From Saprospiraceae bacterium (lineage in GTDB: Bacteria > Bacteroidota > Bacteroidia > Chitinophagales > Saprospiraceae): 51,646 nucleotides of DNA. Location of the stretch: assembly GCA_013001595.1 (NCBI GenBank), contig JABDMH010000101.1, forward strand, positions 1 to 51,646. The letters are read 5' to 3'. The notes beneath the pieces were generated by a model, which had not been told where the DNA came from, searched no databases, and worked only from the letters and a program-made list of their open reading frames with translations. Shown in pieces: positions 24,880-34,296 of the stretch (positions are counted from its first letter, which is position 1; every line of letters begins with the position of its first letter). The translations under genes and the position numbers were made by a program.

Positions 24880-27800
24880 ATGCTTGACGTAAAATTTTAC
24901 CTATCTAGTATTTCTCTAGTTCTATTTTTTTTCTGTGGATCTGTTAAGTCTACTGTAATTGCAAATTCGACTACAGAATCGATTGCATCATTATCCTACT
25001 TCAATCCACCAAATGAAGACTCGTGTTATATAGACACTGTCTACCTGAAAGAGAAATTTTCTTTTGGTTACTACATTGGCATCTGGCCGGCTCCAGATTC
25101 TATTGAGTGGAGATTTCGACCTTCTTCTGCAGAAACTGCCGATTCTTCTGTAGCCGATTCATCGTGGACAACCGGAGGAGCAAGTGATACCTGCTGCGTC
25201 TTAATTTCTGGCATGGAGGAACTCACCAGCTATGCTGCACAGGTAAGAATTTGGTGTGATTCCACTGGATATGAGCCGTGGTCAGCGGTTGTTTTTGATA
25301 CAACAAGATGTGTCACTCCACCTGAAGAAAATTTGATTATTAGTCAATCTGGCACTTCCGCCACCATGTCCTGGGACGTCTCCACTACGGCCTGGGAATG
25401 GGTGTTGCGCAAGGTGGAAGATCCAACTGCTAAACATGTGGTAACAGATGTGAACACCATCACCTGGAAAAATCTTGATCCAGATGCTGAATACGCCTGG
25501 AAGGTACGTGTCAAGTGTGGAGATACCTGGTCCGACTACACCACTGAGAGATTTTTCAATAGCTCTGGAGACGATGGTGGTGATGGAGACGGCGATTGTC
25601 CAAAGCCTACTGACGATCAATTTGGGGTAAAAGACATCACGTCTAGCCATGCGACCCTCTATGTTGAAGCTAATGGAACTCAGTACAGATGGGCTCTAAA
25701 AGCAGCAGGTGCTTCCGGCTGGAATCATCATACGACCACTTTTGATTATTATAAATGGAAACAATTAAAACCTGGCACCAAATATGAATTTAAAGTCCAG
25801 GTCAATTGCGGTAATAATACCTGGAGCAGTTATTCTGATGTAAAATACTTCACTACCGAAGGTGGTGGTGGACACTATGGCAACGAGTGTAGCACCCCAT
25901 ACGGTCATCATATGAGTGCTAAGGACATTACCTATAACTCTGCAACAACACATTGCAATGTGAAGGGCAGTAAGTACCACTGGTACATGAAAGAGCATGG
26001 AAGCTCCGGTGGTTGGAAGGACTACACGACAACTTCGGGACATCACGGTTGGAAAAACCTAAAACATAATACCAAGTATGCGTACAAGGTAAAGATCAAA
26101 TGCCCCAATGGATACTGGACAGGATGGTCAACAACCATGTATTTCACTACACACGGCCACTATGGTCATAAGTGCTCAACACCTGGGGATCACCACATGT
26201 ATGCTAAGAATATCGGCTACAGCAGTGCTTCTACTTTCTGCGATGTCAAAGGAAAAACCTACCACTGGTATCTTAAGGCTCATGGAAGTTACGGGGGGTG
26301 GACTGATTATGAAACACACAGCAGCCAGCATGACTGGAAAGACTTGAAATCCAACACTAAGTATGCCTATAAGGTGAAGGTTAAATGCGATGATGGATAC
26401 TGGACAGGATGGTCACCGATAAAATATTTTACTACCAAAGGCCATTATGGGGAAGAATGCACCACCCCCTACAGTCATCATTTTAGTGTGAAGGACTTGT
26501 CGTACAATAGTGCAACAACCTATTGTTCTGTGCAAGGAGCCTCCTATCACTGGTTCATACGTAAACATGGGACACAGAGCTGGAGTGACTATAATACACA
26601 TAGCGCACATCATAAGTGGTCTGGCCTTAAAAACAACACTAAGTACGAATATAAGGTCAAAATCAAGTGCCATAATGGTCAGTATACAGGATGGTCTCCA
26701 ACCATGTATTTCACCACTCATGGACATTATCAAAATCATTGTTCCACTCCTTACAGCCATCACCTAACGGCAAAAGATATTTCCTACAATGGTGCGACCA
26801 CTCATTGCGACGTAGATGGCAAGACCTATCATTGGCACATTAAAGAGTACAATAACGGAGGCTGGACAGGAAAAGAAACCAGCACGAGCCACCATAAATG
26901 GACTGGTCTCAAGGCAAATACAAAATATGCTTATAAACTTAAGATCAAGTGTAACGATGGATATTGGACCGATTGGTCGCCGGTCATGTACTTCACCACC
27001 CATGGTCATTATGGGGATGAATGCACTACACCCTATGCACACCATTTAAGTGCAAAAAACGTGACCTATAATTCAGCTTCCACACATTGTAATATCCACG
27101 GTAAATCCTATCACTGGTACATCAAAGAGCACGGCAGCTACGGTGGTTGGACTGACCATGAAACTCACGAAAGTCACTATGGCTGGAGCAACTTAAAGCC
27201 AAATACTAAGTATGGATACAAGGTGAAGATTAAATGCCATGATGGACATTGGACGGGATGGTCACCCATCATGTATTTCACTACCCATGATCATTATGAA
27301 AGTCATTGTGGTACACCCTACGCACATCACATGAGCGCTAAAAACGTCACTTATAACTCAGCATCTACCTACTGTGATGTCAATGGCGCCTCCTATCATT
27401 GGTACCTGAAGGAACATGGTAGCTACGGTGGTTGGACCCACTATCAGACACCTAAGAGTCACTACGGTTGGAAAAATCTAAAGCACAACACGAAGTACTC
27501 TTACAAAGTGAAAGTAAAATGCCACGATGGCACCTGGTCTGGGTGGTCACCAACCCTGTATTTCACCACCCATGATCATTATGGTAGCCAGTGTGCCACA
27601 CCATATGCTAGTCATATGAGTGCTAAAAACATCACCTATAACTCGGCATCTACTTACTGTGACATGTCTGGTGCATCCTACCATTGGTATTTGAAAGAAC
27701 ACGGTAGTTACGGCTCATGGTCACATCATCAAACCTCAAAGAGTCATTATGGCTGGAACAACCTGAAGCACAACACCAAGTATGCCTACAAGGTCAAGGT

Positions 27801-29037
27801 CAAATGCCATGATGGTTATTGGACAGGATGGTCACCCACGATGTATTTCACCACACATGATCACTATGGCAACCAGTGTTCGACGCCGTATAGTAGTCAT
27901 ATGACGGTCAAGAATATTAGTTACAATTCAGCGGCGACGCATTGTAGCGTCAGTGGTTCTTCTTATCACTGGTACCTCAAGGAGAGTAGTAATTCTTCAC
28001 CTTGGATCGACTACACGACCACTCAGGGTCATTATGATTGGAACAACTTGAAGCCCAATACCAAATATGCTTACAAGGTGAAAGTGAAATGCCACAATGG
28101 CTACTGGACAGGATGGTCACCAACCAAGTACTTCACTACCCATGATGGTCACTATGGAAGTGGATATTGCTCCACCCCCCAGAGTCATCATATGAGTGCT
28201 CAGCATGTGACCTATAATTCCGCATCGACGTATTGCAATGTCAGTGGTTCCAACTATCACTGGTATATGAGACCTCATGGCAGTCAAGCCTGGATTGACT
28301 ACCATACTACATCTTCTAATCATGCGTGGCACAACTTAAAACACAACACCAAGTATGAATATAAAGTGAAAGTACAATGTCATTCTGGGTACTGGACCAG
28401 CTGGTCACCCATTATGTACTTTACCACACACGGCCATTACGGTGGACATTGTTCCGCTCCTGGTCATTATGATTTTACAGCGAAGCAGTCAACTTACAAC
28501 CTATTCAAAATTCACATTTACGCGACTGCCGTAAAATTCACCTCCGCTATACGCGTTGCTGGTCAAGAATGGTCTCAACATACCAGTCCTTCTCACATTA
28601 TAGGCTGGGGCAACCTTGTACCAAATACGATGTATGAATATCGTGTTCGTATTCAGTGTGCAGATGGATCTATTTCCGATTGGTCCTCAATCAAGACTTT
28701 TTGGACTGGTTCGGGATCAGGCTCTTATCGCCTTGCCAATGAGGGAGAAGCTATTGTAGTTGATATTCCCGACTCAGATCAAGAGTCGAATCGCATTGGC
28801 GATCATGAGATGTCTGTGTATCCAAGTCCAGCATTCGATCATTTTTCAGTATCTGGAATCCCTGCAGGAGCAGGTATTAGCATTATCAGCATGCAGGGTA
28901 AATCAGTGATGACACACACTGTAGAAAGTAATGCTACGCCAATCAATGTTGGTGGACTCGAAAATGGACTGTATCAAGTACTTTATGTCGATGACCAAGG
29001 TGTTACCCACACCAAGAAGCTAGTGATCATGCATTGA
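24880..29037 (+). CDS. T9SS-secreted protein with tandem His/Cys-rich FN3-like repeats
   Basis: 1385-residue secreted protein. The start at 24880 opens a signal peptide ('FYLSSISLVLFFFCGSVKS'). It consists of about 13 FN3-like domains of about 95 residues. The first three and the last are divergent; the nine between (codons at 25888-28449) are close copies with the pattern C-S/T-T-P-Y-x-x-H-H, 'YNSATTYC', 'YHWYLKEHGS', 'W..LK.NTKYAYKVKVKC', 'GYWTGWSP', 'MYFTTHGHYG'. Each carries three Cys and roughly eight to ten His plus many Tyr/Trp. The C-terminus (about 1305-1385, 'MSVYPSPAFDHFSVSGI' to 'GLYQVLYV' and 'TKKLVIMH') is a type-A T9SS sorting domain, so it is exported and probably cell-surface attached. 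A strong terminator follows. It may be an adhesin or metal-binding surface protein; function is inferred. Confidence 0.85.
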   Translation: MLDVKFYLSSISLVLFFFCGSVKSTVIANSTTESIASLSYFNPPNEDSCYIDTVYLKEKFSFGYYIGIWPAPDSIEWRFRPSSAETADSSVADSSWTTGGASDTCCVLISGMEELTSYAAQVRIWCDSTGYEPWSAVVFDTTRCVTPPEENLIISQSGTSATMSWDVSTTAWEWVLRKVEDPTAKHVVTDVNTITWKNLDPDAEYAWKVRVKCGDTWSDYTTERFFNSSGDDGGDGDGDCPKPTDDQFGVKDITSSHATLYVEANGTQYRWALKAAGASGWNHHTTTFDYYKWKQLKPGTKYEFKVQVNCGNNTWSSYSDVKYFTTEGGGGHYGNECSTPYGHHMSAKDITYNSATTHCNVKGSKYHWYMKEHGSSGGWKDYTTTSGHHGWKNLKHNTKYAYKVKIKCPNGYWTGWSTTMYFTTHGHYGHKCSTPGDHHMYAKNIGYSSASTFCDVKGKTYHWYLKAHGSYGGWTDYETHSSQHDWKDLKSNTKYAYKVKVKCDDGYWTGWSPIKYFTTKGHYGEECTTPYSHHFSVKDLSYNSATTYCSVQGASYHWFIRKHGTQSWSDYNTHSAHHKWSGLKNNTKYEYKVKIKCHNGQYTGWSPTMYFTTHGHYQNHCSTPYSHHLTAKDISYNGATTHCDVDGKTYHWHIKEYNNGGWTGKETSTSHHKWTGLKANTKYAYKLKIKCNDGYWTDWSPVMYFTTHGHYGDECTTPYAHHLSAKNVTYNSASTHCNIHGKSYHWYIKEHGSYGGWTDHETHESHYGWSNLKPNTKYGYKVKIKCHDGHWTGWSPIMYFTTHDHYESHCGTPYAHHMSAKNVTYNSASTYCDVNGASYHWYLKEHGSYGGWTHYQTPKSHYGWKNLKHNTKYSYKVKVKCHDGTWSGWSPTLYFTTHDHYGSQCATPYASHMSAKNITYNSASTYCDMSGASYHWYLKEHGSYGSWSHHQTSKSHYGWNNLKHNTKYAYKVKVKCHDGYWTGWSPTMYFTTHDHYGNQCSTPYSSHMTVKNISYNSAATHCSVSGSSYHWYLKESSNSSPWIDYTTTQGHYDWNNLKPNTKYAYKVKVKCHNGYWTGWSPTKYFTTHDGHYGSGYCSTPQSHHMSAQHVTYNSASTYCNVSGSNYHWYMRPHGSQAWIDYHTTSSNHAWHNLKHNTKYEYKVKVQCHSGYWTSWSPIMYFTTHGHYGGHCSAPGHYDFTAKQSTYNLFKIHIYATAVKFTSAIRVAGQEWSQHTSPSHIIGWGNLVPNTMYEYRVRIQCADGSISDWSSIKTFWTGSGSGSYRLANEGEAIVVDIPDSDQESNRIGDHEMSVYPSPAFDHFSVSGIPAGAGISIISMQGKSVMTHTVESNATPINVGGLENGLYQVLYVDDQGVTHTKKLVIMH
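25888..28449 (+). repeat. Nine tandem 285-bp coding repeats
   Basis: Nine consecutive units of about 94-97 codons, each starting at the TGT of the 'C[ST]TP' motif (first at 25888) and ending before the TGT at 28450. Conservation between units 5, 6 and 7 is highest, which suggests recent duplication or gene conversion. All units stay in frame. Confidence 0.9.
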
Positions 29038-29060
29038 CGCAGACCTAAACCCTTACCTCA

Positions 29061-29097
29061 AGCCGAAGCAATACTAATTTTGCTTCGGCTTCTTTTT
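29061..29097 (+). terminator. Rho-independent terminator
   Basis: Perfect 11-bp stem AGCCGAAGCAA / TTGCTTCGGCT with an 8-nt loop, followed by TCTTTTTT, 23 nt after the stop of the FN3-repeat gene. The best intrinsic terminator in the window. Confidence 0.9.
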
Positions 29098-29179
29098 TGG
29101 CCAAATGGAAAGCCGGTATGTCGCGCAGTTTGAGGAAAAACATGCCTAATTTTCCCTACTTTAGACAACCTAAATACTG

Positions 29180-32100
29180 ATGTATATGGCTATCCTCAAG
29201 CAGGCTTTTCTCTTGTGCGCTCTAATATTTGCTTTGATTTCGATTGGTATTCAATGCACTCCTCCCAACCAATCTCTTGGACAGCAAGTACATAGCAGTG
29301 ATCACATCGTGCTGGTGGGAAATAACCTTTGCTCTCGCATGATGAACTTCGGGCATTTTGAGACAGCGATGCATGTCCGTTTTCCCGATAGTCTGCTGTT
29401 TATCAGAAATATGTGTGACGGTGGCAATACCCCGGGGTTTCGCCCGCACGCTGGTAGAGAGTCCCCCTGGGCTTTCTCAGGCGCCGCCAGCTACCAAACA
29501 GAACTGGCTAAAAACTCTGGTAGTATCGGTCATTTTGAAAGCCCAGATGAATGGTTAACCAGACTCAAAGCAGATGTGATCTTGGCCTTCTTTGGGTACA
29601 ATGAATCCTTTCGGGGTGAAGCTGGCTTGGCTAATTTTAAAGACGAACTTTCGGCCTTCGTTGATCATACTTTGAATCAGACTTACAATAGTAGTAGCGC
29701 CCCGGAACTCGTGTTGATATCGCCTATCGCCTTTGAAGACTTGTCTGATGGTAGAGATCTCCCAGATGGGAAAGAAGAAAATGCCAACCTTCAATTATAT
29801 AGCAGTGCCATTCAAGAGGTCGCTGCGGCTAAACAAGTTCCGTTTTTTAATGTGTTTGATCTTTCTATGAATTGGTATTCAGAATCCACAGAACCCCTGA
29901 CCATTGATGGTTCGCAATTGACAGCAGAAGGATACCGAAAACTGGCCGCAGCTCTGGCAGATGGAATCTTCGGAACTGAAAAATCTGCCATGCAATATAA
30001 AGAGCAAATACATGCAGCTGTCCAGGAAAAAAATTGGTTCTGGCACAACGACTATAAAATACCTAATGGTGTTCATGTTTTTGGGCGCAGATATAAGCCT
30101 TTTGGACCGGACAATTATCCTGCCGAACTGAAAAAAATCAGGCAGATGACCGCCATTCGGGATGAAGGGATATGGAAGGCCGCCAAGGGGCAGCAAATGG
30201 ACTTAGCTGCAGCAGATGCCGAGACCATGGAGCTGCCACCGGTTCCGTCTAATTACAAGCCGAGCAATAAAAATGGTGACCCTAATTACTTGTATGGAGA
30301 AGAGGCCCTATCAGAATTGAGTGTGCCACCAGGATATAAAATCGAACTCTTCGCTTCTGAGCGCGATTTTTCTGACCTGGCAAACCCCGTCCAACTATCT
30401 TTTGATGACCAAGGAAGACTTTGGGTAGCTACCATGCCCAGCTATCCCCACTACAAACCAGGTGATCAAAAACCGAATGATAAAATCATCATCTTGGAAG
30501 ATACAGATGGTGATGGCAAAGCAGACAAGCAGACCACCTTTGCCGATAATTTGCATTTACCTATTGGATTTGAAATCGCTACAGAAGGTGTCTATATTTC
30601 TCAAGGTACCAATTTAGAACTGCATACAGATACCGATGGAGATGAAAAAGCCGACAAAATAGAAATCTTGATGAGCGGTTTCGATGACCACGATACACAC
30701 CACGCCATTAGTGCGTTCTGCGCAGATCCTTCAGGAGGAATTATGATGGGTGAAGGTGTATTTTTACATACGAATGTGGAGACATCCTACGGGCCCGTCC
30801 GCGGGACCAATGGAGGTTTTTATCGATTCAATCCCCAACGTCGCCAGTTGGAAAGACATGCCCAACTTGCCATTCCCAACCCTTGGGGTATTGCCTTTGA
30901 TGAGTGGGGACAGCACTTCTTTGCAGAAACGTCAGGACCTGATGTGCGATGGATGTTACCTGGATCGGTCAAGTCAAGATATGGAGTGGCGACTCATAAG
31001 TCCTTCAATATCATTGAAGATGCCCATCGAGTTAGACCTACCTCAGGATTAGAATTTGTATCCAGTCGTCATTTTCCAGATGAGGTACAAGGCGATCTGT
31101 TAATCAACAACACCATTGGATTTCTTGGTACGAAACAACACAAAGTTGAAGACGATGGCACCGGCTTCAAGACCACCCATCGGCAAGATCTTGTAAAAGG
31201 GGCGGACAAGAACTTTCGACCTGTTGATATGGAATTCGCACCCGATGGTTCCCTGTACATAATAGACTGGCATAATGTCCTCATCGGCCATATGCAACAC
31301 AATGCACGTGATCCATACAGAGATCATGTGCACGGGCGCGTCTACCGTGTGACCTATCCTTCTAGACCATTGGTGGAACCTGCTAAAATCGCTGGAGCAT
31401 CCATTGAGCGTTTACTGGACAATCTCAAGCTTCCCGAATACCGCTCTCGGTATCGCACTAGAAGAGCTCTTCGCGGTAAAAATGCAGATGAGGTTTTAGC
31501 AAAATTGGACACCTGGTTGGGAGGTCTGGATGAATCTGATCCTAGATATGAACATCATCTCCTCGAAGGACTATTCGTTAGCTGGGGTATGAATGATGTA
31601 GACCAAGATCTCCTTAAGCAACTATTACAATCCGATGATTTTCGAGTGAGGGCAGCTGTTGTGAGGGTTTTGAGATATATGGGTCATCAATTTGATGATT
31701 TGCAAGAATTACTTCTTCAAGCAGCGGCAGATGATCATGGTCGAGTGCGGATGGAGGCCATCGTAGCTGCCTCCTGGTTGGATAAAGCAGTGGGAATGCC
31801 TGTTGTCAAAAAAGCTGGTGAGGCACCCCTAGATGATTGGCTCGTTCACGTACATGAGACTGCCGTGGCACACTTAAATGACAAATCGGTGGTGGAACAA
31901 AAGGATGAGGAAATGGTCAACACTGATCTTAAAGGTACGGATCGCGATCTTTTCCTGAAAGGCAAAGAAATCTACAGCCGAGAGGGATTTTGCATGACCT
32001 GCCATCAGGCAGAAGGGGAAGGCCTCAGCGCATCGGGATTCCCACCCTTGGCAGATACAAAATGGGTATTGGGCAGCGAAGAAAGGCTGATCAAATTAAC

Positions 32101-32365
32101 ACTGAAAGGATTGATGGGTCCCATCGAAGTATTAAATAAGGAATATGGAGGACAAGTCCCAATGACACCCTTTGGAGGCATGCTGAATGATGAAGAAGTT
32201 GCTGCCGTACTTACTTATGTTCGAAATTCCTTTGGAAATAAAGCCAAACCTGTTTCGGCGGAAACCGTGGCTCGGATACGTAGGGCAATAAAGGATCGTA
32301 CTGGATTTTATTCTCCAGAGGAGTTGTTGCAAGAGCATCCTTTGGAAAACAATGAAGCTCTTTGA
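29180..32365 (+). CDS. GDSL/sorbosone-dehydrogenase/HEAT/cytochrome c fusion
   Basis: 1061-residue exported fusion of the membrane-bound dehydrogenase type common in Planctomycetes and Bacteroidota. The N-terminal signal ends near Cys26. About 40-270 is an SGNH/GDSL-like hydrolase ('HIVLVGNNLCSRMM', 'ADVILAFFGYNESF', 'DGSQLTAEGYRKLAAAL'). About 375-740 is the dehydrogenase propeller ('VPPGYKIELFASERDF', 'LWVATMPSYPHY', Ca-binding-like 'EDTDGDGKADK' and 'DTDGDEKADK', 'PNPWGIAFDEWGQHFFAET'). About 745-900 is HEAT-like ('DDFRVRAAVVRVLRYMG'). A C-terminal cytochrome c has C938-M-T-C941-H942 ('REGFCMTCHQAEGEG') and the tail 'VLTYVRNSFGNKAKPVSAET', homologous to the N-terminal cytochrome of the 3303-4919 protein. 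Substrate unknown. Confidence 0.85.
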   Translation: MYMAILKQAFLLCALIFALISIGIQCTPPNQSLGQQVHSSDHIVLVGNNLCSRMMNFGHFETAMHVRFPDSLLFIRNMCDGGNTPGFRPHAGRESPWAFSGAASYQTELAKNSGSIGHFESPDEWLTRLKADVILAFFGYNESFRGEAGLANFKDELSAFVDHTLNQTYNSSSAPELVLISPIAFEDLSDGRDLPDGKEENANLQLYSSAIQEVAAAKQVPFFNVFDLSMNWYSESTEPLTIDGSQLTAEGYRKLAAALADGIFGTEKSAMQYKEQIHAAVQEKNWFWHNDYKIPNGVHVFGRRYKPFGPDNYPAELKKIRQMTAIRDEGIWKAAKGQQMDLAAADAETMELPPVPSNYKPSNKNGDPNYLYGEEALSELSVPPGYKIELFASERDFSDLANPVQLSFDDQGRLWVATMPSYPHYKPGDQKPNDKIIILEDTDGDGKADKQTTFADNLHLPIGFEIATEGVYISQGTNLELHTDTDGDEKADKIEILMSGFDDHDTHHAISAFCADPSGGIMMGEGVFLHTNVETSYGPVRGTNGGFYRFNPQRRQLERHAQLAIPNPWGIAFDEWGQHFFAETSGPDVRWMLPGSVKSRYGVATHKSFNIIEDAHRVRPTSGLEFVSSRHFPDEVQGDLLINNTIGFLGTKQHKVEDDGTGFKTTHRQDLVKGADKNFRPVDMEFAPDGSLYIIDWHNVLIGHMQHNARDPYRDHVHGRVYRVTYPSRPLVEPAKIAGASIERLLDNLKLPEYRSRYRTRRALRGKNADEVLAKLDTWLGGLDESDPRYEHHLLEGLFVSWGMNDVDQDLLKQLLQSDDFRVRAAVVRVLRYMGHQFDDLQELLLQAAADDHGRVRMEAIVAASWLDKAVGMPVVKKAGEAPLDDWLVHVHETAVAHLNDKSVVEQKDEEMVNTDLKGTDRDLFLKGKEIYSREGFCMTCHQAEGEGLSASGFPPLADTKWVLGSEERLIKLTLKGLMGPIEVLNKEYGGQVPMTPFGGMLNDEEVAAVLTYVRNSFGNKAKPVSAETVARIRRAIKDRTGFYSPEELLQEHPLENNEAL

Positions 32366-32592
32366 CCTAGTAGACATACCAGATATAAACCCATATAGGA
32401 AACTCTTTGTCCATCCGAAGGAATCTCCGCTGGACATTTGGAACCATGGTCTAAGCTATTAATCCAACTGCTAGCCGGCTAATTTACCTTTTGCCTATCT
32501 CTGAGGATAGTGAACTCGAATATTTGTCTATATTGGCTTTCGTTTTGCCCCCCTAAGAATCTCAATACTGATTTATCTCTCCAAACTTTTAC

Positions 32593-33204
32593 ATGGAAGG
32601 CTCTTCCCAGAAAAATAAATTCTCCCCCATTCCACTGGAGAAAAAGGAAATAAATAACCTAAATCTGGTTCAATTTGATGGACCCGTCCATATGATCACC
32701 GACCCCAATGAAGCTGCTGAAGTGGTGAATAGTCTACATCAGCATGACATCATCGGCTTCGACACCGAAAGCAAACCAGTCTTTAAAAAGGGAAACTACA
32801 ATCACGTCTCATTAATGCAATTGGCTACCATCCAGGAAGTGTACTTGCTGAGAATTAATGCGCTTGGACTTACCCAAGAAATTCGTGATTTGCTGGAAAA
32901 TCAACACTTGAGCAAAGTGGGACTTGCGCTACAAAATGATTTGCACGACCTGAAAAAATTGGAGCCTTTTGAACCCTCGGGTTTCATTGACATCCAGCAC
33001 ATCATGCGGAGAGAAGGCATCAAAACCATGGGGCTGAGAAAACTCTGTGCACAGCTGCTCAATTTTCGCATTTCGAAGGGTGCCCAGGTATCCAATTGGG
33101 AGGCAGACACCCTATCGGAAAAACAAATAAGGTATGCAGCTACAGATGCTTGGGCTTGTCTCAAGATCTACCAGAAATTAAAGGAAATGGACATTGAAGT
33201 GTAA
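32593..33204 (+). CDS. DEDDy 3'-5' exonuclease, RNase D-like
   Basis: 203-residue exonuclease domain protein without the HRDC domains of RNase D. All acidic motifs are visible: Exo I 'IIGFDTES' (about residue 53-60), Exo II 'ALQNDLHDLKKLE' (about 115) and Exo III 'YAATDAWACLKIY' (about 178) with the Tyr that defines the DEDDy class. The stretch 'GLRKLCAQLLNFRISKGAQVSNW' is typical of this small Bacteroidota/WRN-exonuclease-like group. It is expected to degrade RNA or DNA from the 3' end with two metal ions. It converges on the sugar cluster, with only 5 bp between the two stop codons. Confidence 0.9.
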   Translation: MEGSSQKNKFSPIPLEKKEINNLNLVQFDGPVHMITDPNEAAEVVNSLHQHDIIGFDTESKPVFKKGNYNHVSLMQLATIQEVYLLRINALGLTQEIRDLLENQHLSKVGLALQNDLHDLKKLEPFEPSGFIDIQHIMRREGIKTMGLRKLCAQLLNFRISKGAQVSNWEADTLSEKQIRYAATDAWACLKIYQKLKEMDIEV

Positions 33205-33209
33205 ACACA

Positions 33210-34256
33210 TCATTCTGCGGTCCAGCCATGAGTCTCTCTCACAGAAATCATAGCCGCCAATATATTGTTCCAGGTGGATTGCTGCATCATAACTTCATTG
33301 GGAAACATACATCCATCCCAGCAGATGTGCTTAAATTTTTGAGTCAATTGGCCCTCTTCATCTCGCAGCCAAAATCCCGCATCACGAGCGATGTCCAATT
33401 TTCCATTGGGATCATCGGCTTGGCAATGCCGACCCGTCTTATCGTGAGATCCAGATCCATGCACGGTTCCATCATTCTGGGCCACATGAAAATCAATGGT
33501 CCATGGACGCAGAGCAGCAGTGAGTTGCCTCAGTCCCTCTTCGAGCGTCTCACGATCTTCCCACTTAAAGTCTTCAGGTAAGATACGGTCCTCAGGTCGA
33601 TTGTACCCCAATAGATAGAGCAAGGTATGAGCCATGTCAGCTTGAAATCCTATGTTTGGTCGATCTACCTGCTCCAAGGTATCCAACATGGTTTTCCAGC
33701 TGTGCATGCCGCCCCAGCAGATCTCTCCTTCGGCAGCCAATTGCTCTCCATAATCGGCTGCCACATCACATGCCTCACGGAAAGTCTGGGCAATCAACTT
33801 CGTATTTCCCACAGGATCACTTGCCCAAGTAGCTGGATCAACAGCCGAATCAATGCGTACGACGCCATGTGGTCTAATGCCCATATCACGTAATTTCTTC
33901 GTGATCTTACACGCTTTGTGCACCTGCGTTACAAACTGCTTTCGCTCATCGGCACTTCCCATCGCCGAGCCTCCTCCTGCAGGCACCCAAACAGGCGCTA
34001 CTACACTACCCACTTGTAGTCCATACCCACCGATTTTATCCGCAAGCGCTGTAATGGCATCACCATTACTATCGATATCTACATGCGGCGCTGCCAAAAA
34101 CAAATCCACTCCGTCAAATTTGATCCCATTAATTTCTGCTTGAGCAGTAAGCTTTAACATGGTATCCAGATCAATGGGAGGTTCTGAGTCTGGTCCTTTT
34201 CCTACAACACCGGGCCAGAGAGCGTTATGTAATTTTGGAAAAATATTTACTGACAT
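33210..34256 (-). CDS. Sugar phosphate isomerase/epimerase-like TIM barrel (1)
   Basis: 348-residue protein of the xylose-isomerase-like TIM-barrel (AP endonuclease 2) superfamily. Candidate metal-ligand segments occur in order: '[14 protein letters not shown]' (Glu), '[17 protein letters not shown]' (Asp/His), and '[19 protein letters not shown]' (His cluster). A conserved acidic run '[15 protein letters not shown]' follows. Closest in feel to the family often paired with Gfo/Idh/MocA dehydrogenases in sugar or inositol catabolism. It is the last gene of a minus-strand cluster, 40 nt after the dehydrogenase gene, so co-transcription is likely. Exact substrate not deducible. Confidence 0.8.
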   Translation of the reverse strand: MSVNIFPKLHNALWPGVVGKGPDSEPPIDLDTMLKLTAQAEINGIKFDGVDLFLAAPHVDIDSNGDAITALADKIGGYGLQVGSVVAPVWVPAGGGSAMGSADERKQFVTQVHKACKITKKLRDMGIRPHGVVRIDSAVDPATWASDPVGNTKLIAQTFREACDVAADYGEQLAAEGEICWGGMHSWKTMLDTLEQVDRPNIGFQADMAHTLLYLLGYNRPEDRILPEDFKWEDRETLEEGLRQLTAALRPWTIDFHVAQNDGTVHGSGSHDKTGRHCQADDPNGKLDIARDAGFWLRDEEGQLTQKFKHICWDGCMFPNEVMMQQSTWNNILAAMISVRETHGWTAE

Positions 34257-34296
34257 TTCATTGATTTTTAGTCACAAAAAAACTACGACAAACAAA

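Noticed and set aside
26413-27045. Long open frames opposite or beside the FN3-repeat gene
   Set aside because: They are by-products of the strongly biased repeat coding sequence and recur once per unit.
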